A stretch of 64,000 nucleotides of DNA, taken from the NCBI GenBank assembly GCA_964035545.1, contig OZ037769.1, positions 17,241,633 to 17,305,632 on the forward strand. The letters run 5' to 3'. The position numbers and the translations under genes are program-made. Under the pieces are notes generated by a model. The model ran no database searches. It was not told the DNA's origin and worked only from the letters and a program-made list of their open reading frames with translations. Source of the DNA: Bugula neritina. Lineage: Eukaryota > Bryozoa > Gymnolaemata > Cheilostomatida > Bugulidae. This document shows, one piece after another, positions 58,129-64,000 of this stretch. Each line of letters starts with the position of its first letter. Within the stretch, counting starts at the first letter, position 1.

Positions 58129-61100
58129 CTAAGTTACATACAAAGTCATTACGGATAATATCCACACATAAGTAAGCCACGTAGTGCCGAGGTGTTGTGA
58201 TGAGGAGTTGTCTTCTCTAACTTGTTTCTCTACTTTGGAGTTATTTTCTATTGGTTTGAGAGCAGTAATACTGTCCTTATTGCACTTGTCGTAGTAACAT
58301 ACACACACCTGGATGGATAACCAACTTATGATATGAAAATAGCCGGGCATATGAAAGTGAAATGAAGTCTAGAAGTCACAGTTCAATGTCACGTTGTCAA
58401 AGGTCACGGGCTCAGGTCACAGGCTAACGTAACTGTCACAGGTCAGGGTCAAAGGTCACTAGAATATTAGACATAAAATAATATGTGGAAAAAAAATTCA
58501 ACATAGCTAAAATATGTAATACAGCATTATCTATAATATAGTAATACAACTTTGACTATAATACAGTAATATATTATATTTTTAAAGTGTTCCATTTCAC
58601 TTATTTCAAAGTATGGCTGTCTGTAACTTTAGAATTGAACAAATGGAAACACTGCCCTATCAAGGTAAAGTTTTAGTCAATAGCAAAGAGGACACTAACT
58701 AGGATCACAGGCTACAGTTGACCTGAATATTACCTCACTAGATGATAGACTTTGGTCCCTGAAAACAGTGTAACAGCCACTGGGGTAATACGTAGCTGGT
58801 CCCTGGTCTTCAAAACACAGTCTATTATATATCGTAAGTCCCTCACCTGAAATTTATCAGAGATTTTTTGATATAATATTTATTCAAGCTTATTTATTAA
58901 CATCGTGTGCTACATTTCATTTTGTATCCTTTATAGATAACTCTTCTTTCGTGATTGGAGTTATGACATCATAGCTTTTGGTGCAGAAAGCTTTGTTCAT
59001 GCAATTCAAAGGCTAAGTTATAAATTTACTGTCATATACTACCTTCTCCTCACTTACCATCTAATCGTTTCATAAAGTAGCAGCCGTTGACAGCAGGGCA
59101 AGTTTTAACATTTATATTACTGTCGCTGTGAATAGTGTAAGTACAGGAAGTGTCTGTCATACTGCTGCACTCGTAGCAGTCTATCGTCTGCTTCTGTTGT
59201 ACGTGTTTCTCTATAGCTGCTTTATCCGCAGGTATTCCAACATTGCACCTGCAGGAGAAGAGACAACTCCCCAGCTTATTGAACACTTATAGTTACTAAT
59301 GAGAAAGCAATAAGTTGAAAGGATAAATCATGTAGAGAAGTACTACGGCTATAGTATGATTAGAAAGGTGAAGGTCAGATAGAGGTGTTGGTTCCTAGTT
59401 TATTCCTTTAGCAGTTTGTTAAAGTCTATAACACAATAAAAAGCAATTTATTAAAAGCTGGATACATAAATTTGAAATTGCACTGGCAATAAATAGACCA
59501 TAAAATAATCAAACATGTAATTATTATATTACTGTAGGAAGTTATTCATAAATAGACACTCTATTAGAGATTATTACTTTATAGAACAGGTTTAATACCT
59601 CTTCACTAAAGAGTTACACTCACCTGTCAGTATGACACACGCACTCAGTGCCGAATACTATGCTCACTTGACACCCTTGTGGAGTCAGCCCTATGTCAGA
59701 ACAACCTCTCACAACTGCCCCATTTGTTGCTAATTTCGTAGCACATCCCTTGCCGTGTGTCAGCGAGCAGCTAGTGGTAGATGTGGGATTATCAATGCAT
59801 GAGTCATCTAGTTCACTGGAACATGAGTAACAGGTTACTTCGCTGCCGGCAGCTGAAACATTATATATGTAGTTCGTAGTTCTACTCTCTGCTGAACAAC
59901 TAGAGAGTTAGAAAATAAAACAAATTGGCAGCGAGTAACATTAAAGCCTCTGATTTCTATAACTTGTAGATAACAATTGTTAACTTATATTATTAGAAAG
60001 ATTTCTCTAGTGTACTCAGTCTAAGGACATTCATGAAGTAAACTGAGACATGGCAGGATAACTCCACTCTCTAAGTATCACTTGGAATTCCACTCTAGAA
60101 CTGCACTTAACTCAAATAGTATTCACAGTCTATTTGACTCTTCTGATATCAGCCTATCAGTAATTCACTGACTGGTACTTAAGGAAGACCTGCTGAGCCC
60201 CTAAGTGCCAGACTTGGGCCAATTTATTGTCAAATAATATGAGTAATTAGTGAATTACAGCACAGCAGTAGCAGTTATTTACTCATAAGTTATGTAGTAT
60301 CAGATATCACATTAACTCAGTAGCTCACTGACATACAAACCCTCAGGGCATGTAAATACTTCATAGTCTAGTATTTCACTGATAAATATTAACTCTTAGG
60401 CTCAACAAATGCCACTTTAACTTTTGTCAAAAGGCACTTGGAACTTGCAGACAGGAAATGGAGTTTGCTGTGTCTGCTGACAAAAGAAATTTGTGAACTT
60501 GCTGACAATAGAATATGAATATTGATGGGGACAATGCAATGTATATCCTTTTTAAGGACACAATACAATGTATATCCTTTCTAAGGACACAGTACAATGT
60601 ATATCCTTTCTAAGGACACAATACAATGTGTTCCTCTTTGCTACTGCAGGACAATATAAAAAAATTTCTTCAAGTTAGTTTCACACACTCTAAGTTAATT
60701 AGCTATTGTTATACTGGCAGGGCCCAGCAGGTGGTTGCTTTCACTGCTATACTAGCAATACATACAGAGATAAACTACAAACACTGTGTAAGTAACTTCT
60801 CCACAGTGTATGTAATATATTTCTTTATGTATTGTAATGGTTATGCATCTCTTTGTAACTCACAAATGATGATATACTAGTCTGGAGGGAATTTAGAGAC
60901 TAATGTAATGATATACTGTTGTTGTGTTACCATGGTGATTGTGTAACCAATCAATATCTGTGCTGGTCATCTCATTGCCTTGCAAAGTGTGCAAGTCCAT
61001 GGAAATAGTATGACAGCTTGTAAAGAACTATTCTAGAGTTGAAACTGCACAAGGAAATTAGATTTCGTATTAGGAGAAGCTCTGTATTATAGTTGTAAAT

Positions 61101-61766
61101 CTAATTATCATAAGCAGTGTATCAGTATGAACCCTAATCTAATATTCTACACTGTATTAAAAGCATCCAAATTCATGAAAGTCTGGGAACTTCACAGAAG
61201 GAGAGAAAGAAATCTATATGACAGATACTAGATATGGTGGTGACAGTTTCTGCTGTGATGTAAAAATAGACATAGTTCTAGAAAATATCTGTAGCACTCA
61301 AAGGTGTTTTTCTCAAATACTAGATCTCAGTCTAGAAAACTGCACTTACTTCTTAATAGAATTGAAATGTGAAGCAACTTCAGAGGCCTATGAAGTAGGA
61401 AACTTTATAGCTTAGGATTCATAAACACTTGTATCTGTGGAAAGGCTGTTATAGTATCAAATGACCCCTCACCCAAACACACTGTTGGAACCTATGCTAT
61501 CAGAGCAGCTAATTCTCCATTAGATTAGAGTTACTAGTAAACTATGAAGACTGGAGGTTGTGAATGTTGAAGTTATAATGCAGTGAAAGAGATAACTGAA
61601 ACCTTGCAAGGAGAATAAACTATGCTAACTCTTTGGATATATAAATTATACTGGATATATCCAACATGGCTGACAGGAAGTCACTCTGCTGACACTTACC
61701 AGCTACCAAAGTCATCCAGTGAGTTAGTAATCCAAGACAGCAAGATACTGTTACCATCAGCTCCAT
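58129..61766 (-). CDS. GPI-anchored surface protein with two Ly6/uPAR domains
   Basis: Five exons: 61700-61766 (ATG at 61766), 59624-59852, 59058-59248, 58734-58846 and 58129-58308; 780 nt, 259 residues, in phase. Exon 1 encodes a signal peptide (MELMVTVSCCLGLLTHWMTL). Domain 1 (about 28-101) begins EVTCYSCSSELDDSC and closes with CVCHTDRCN. Domain 2 (about 121-210) begins IDCYECSSMTDTSC and closes with VCVCYYDKCN. The opening CYxC, the spacing of about ten cysteines per domain and the terminal CN are hallmarks of the three-finger Ly6/uPAR fold. The C-terminus has a polar linker and a hydrophobic end (TTWLTYVWILSVMTLYVT) with no basic tail, as for a GPI-anchor signal. Ligand unknown. The 1.8-kb first intron makes exon 1 somewhat less certain, although phase and signal peptide fit. 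Confidence 0.87.
60531..60640. repeat. 32-bp repeat, three to four copies, intron 1 of the Ly6 gene
   Basis: Unit contains ACAATGTATATCCTTTCTAA and GGACACAATAC. Confidence 0.9.
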
Positions 61767-64000
61767 TCTGTCAGGTGTTACAGAATGTACACAACAGGAA
61801 ATGGCTTCTTAATCTCTATAACTAGATAAACTATAGCCACTATGGATACTTTGTCTCTGTTTACATTCTATATCTTGTCAACACTGCAAGCTATTTGTGT
61901 TGTAATCTCTCCACTGCATTGATCTCTATGCCAGCTACAGCATGTTGATATTTGAAACTAGAAGCAGACGTCATGTGCAGACGAACATCGACCCACTCAC
62001 TGCTCACAGCAACTACTCAGTCCTTCTCTCTATTGATTAGTGACTTGCACTGCAGTCACTGATAGTGGCACACAATGAGCACATTGTACCTCTGTGTAGC
62101 CCTAGGTTCTAGCACATACAAGGCTGTGTGTAAGGAGTGGTGCAGCTACCACCCCTAACTCCTGTTGGTTAGAAGTAGAACTCAGTGCTTGTACATAATT
62201 AGCCATGTATTATATCATAAAGAGCTGCTAATGGAGTGTTTGTAACTATTAGCTGGAATTAACTGTGCAGTGATTATTTGTGGGGGTATTGCCATATGCC
62301 CCTATCTTTATTGGCACAGAAAGTACACAGTCTATTTTAAATCTGATGTAAAAATTAGGCCAATAATTTAATAGTTTATAAAAAGAGGAGGAAACTGTGT
62401 ATATAACACATGATGTAATACTAAACAATGTCATACTTTATAGCACAATGTTATCCATTATAATGCATAATATATTATGTTATAAAAAATATATTATACC
62501 CAACATAAAGCACGATAAATTATGTAATGTTTTATACTATACTATACTATAATATACACTATAAAGCCTGGATAATTCAAAACTGCATCCTTTCAAATAA
62601 ACCGAAAGCTATAGAAACTAAATAACTTTGTGTATCTTGTTCTACCTTCTTAATGAAGCTTTGTTAGATAGTATTTTTACTTTGATTTTTATTCTATTAC
62701 GCTTCAAAAACTGTATATTTTTAGGCACTTTTGGTCACTATAGCATGGTGTCATGCACAATACATTATGTTATATAAAATATATTATACCCAACATCTTA
62801 AATTGGTCTCTTAATTGACTTTATTAAATTTTATTTTTACCTTGACTTTTATTTTATTATGCTGCAAAGCTGTATATTTGTGGGCACTTTTGGTCACTAT
62901 AGCATGATGTCAGAACCCTCAAACCCCTTCTCTAGTTGAGCTAACTCTGAAGAGAATATAGTGCTAGAATCTTAAGAAAATGGTGCCTTGGAAACTTTTT
63001 GATTTTTTTAGCAAAAACACAAACAGGTTTGTGCTCTGATATATTCAAGCATTTTAGCAATTGTTCCTCTTGTTTACATAAGTAAAGCTGAGTTAGTAAG
63101 TTTGTCTTTGTTACATATTCTTTGTTACATCTTTACTCTCTCTACTTGGAATTTGTAATGAAGTAGCCATTTAAGTCTAGACTTGTTATTTATAAGTTAC
63201 TTGAAGCTGTAACTTCTAGTTGTAACAGCTCTCATGGCTATTTGACTAAACATTCATTTTGACTCACTTCTAGTAAACTTAGTAAAGTATATGTGTTAAT
63301 ACTGCTATTTATTTCTAAATCCTGGAGTGGATGAAAAGACCACAGGATAATCTTATTTGTTCATTGTCAATTCACCAGCTCATGTAATAGAAAGAATCAC
63401 AGCTCTACCTCAGTGTGCTCTATTAACTTTAACCCTTTGCTCTAGTACAACCAAACTTATATTGTTACAGCTTAGCCATGAATTAGTAAATATTTTAAGG
63501 AGAAGTACCTAAACCAGCCATAGAGCACATTCATTAAAGATCCAAGGCTACAATTTGAAGAAGGGGCTAACCCTACCCATACTGCCTAGCTTCTACCTCA
63601 CTATTCAAGTTTATTGTTATACCCTAATGACTACAGTCTTTGTTATTGACTAAACAAACATGTTAAACTAGATATCAGGGATTATATTACAAACTGGGCA
63701 GCCATAACTTGTGTAATATAACTATAAATCTTTCCATGTATGTATTCATCTATTCTTTATAACTACCACCATATTATTAGCTAACAAAGCTTTTTATTAC
63801 AAGCTATTATTCACATTTCTCACTAGTAGACTACAAACTTTCCTGTTGGGTGATTGCCAAATGTTATTTATAAACTAGAACCAATACCAAAGAGCTGTAG
63901 TGAATATGATTATTCATAACAGCCAATACCAAAGAGCGTACCATTTCGTAACTCATCACGTGATCATGTAACAACTATTACTTGCAGTAGCAATACTAAC
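61767..64000. other. Right-end region with no gene supported
   Basis: Open frames are short and without splice-site support. It contains the Ly6 promoter side and a partly duplicated stretch at about 62645-62913. Repeated phrases such as CCAATACCAAAGAGC occur near 63880 and 63925. Confidence 0.55.
62645..62913. repeat. Two diverged direct copies of an about 110-bp sequence
   Basis: Copies at about 62645-62756 and 62803-62913 share GGCACTTTTGGTCACTATAG and CTGTATATTTNTRGG-like sequence. A neighbouring phrase, AATATATTATACCCAACAT, is also repeated near 62487 and 62778. Possibly two copies of an old short interspersed element. Confidence 0.65.

Overview
This is nuclear DNA of a multicellular animal. 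Genes are split by many short GT-AG introns, the DNA is AT-rich, and there is one intron-bearing tRNA gene. The protein set is metazoan: Mediator subunit MED1 with nuclear-receptor boxes, an ADAM-type metalloprotease, a Ly6/uPAR protein and a PTB/PID adaptor. About a dozen genes in 64 kb, with introns often only 50-500 bp, point to a compact invertebrate genome. I cannot name the phylum. The standard genetic code is used.

Layout, left to right. (1) 1-3458, minus: 5' part of an uncharacterised gene with seven exons, whose last visible exon encodes LPDN-like repeats and leaves the window; most of its introns are filled by unrelated minisatellites. (2) 4067-4152, minus: tRNA-Arg(UCU) with a 13-nt intron. 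(3) 5855-8958 and 10837-15637, plus: two uncharacterised multi-exon genes. (4) 16112-17267, minus: ribosomal stalk protein RPLP1. (5) 18276-21748, minus: coiled-coil protein. (6) 22848-30635, minus: MED1, 12 coding exons, 1186 residues. (7) 32220-34016, plus: PYM1, converging on (8) 34358-36235, minus: a basic protein with several candidate SUMO-interacting motifs. (9) 38538-41194, minus: PTB/PID-domain protein. (10) 44329-46143, minus: intronless membrane-anchored ADAM/ADAMTS-like protease. (11) 46.4-49.0 kb: a 2.6-kb satellite. (12) 49033-50713, minus: LTO1. (13) 52096-54737, plus: HIBADH. (14) 55795-56499, plus: single-exon orphan. (15) 58129-61766, minus: GPI-anchored protein with two Ly6 domains. 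From 61.8 kb to the end I see no gene.

Exon models were built by hand by matching splice consensus and reading phase. For all complete models the exon lengths sum to a multiple of three. The genes do not form one pathway: RPLP1, LTO1 and PYM1 relate to ribosomes and translation, MED1 to transcription, HIBADH to valine breakdown, and the ADAM and Ly6 proteins to the cell surface.

The dominant feature is tandem repeats. More than twenty different minisatellites occur, mostly inside introns, and several begin or end exactly at a splice site. In MED1 intron 2 the repeat unit is the exon tail plus its own 5' splice site, giving about eight pseudo-donors. Two candidate DNA-transposon-like insertions with terminal inverted repeats lie in MED1 intron 4 and HIBADH intron 6. 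I do not see a clear new defence, mobile or biosynthetic system; the repeat and splice-site relationship is the most unusual signal.
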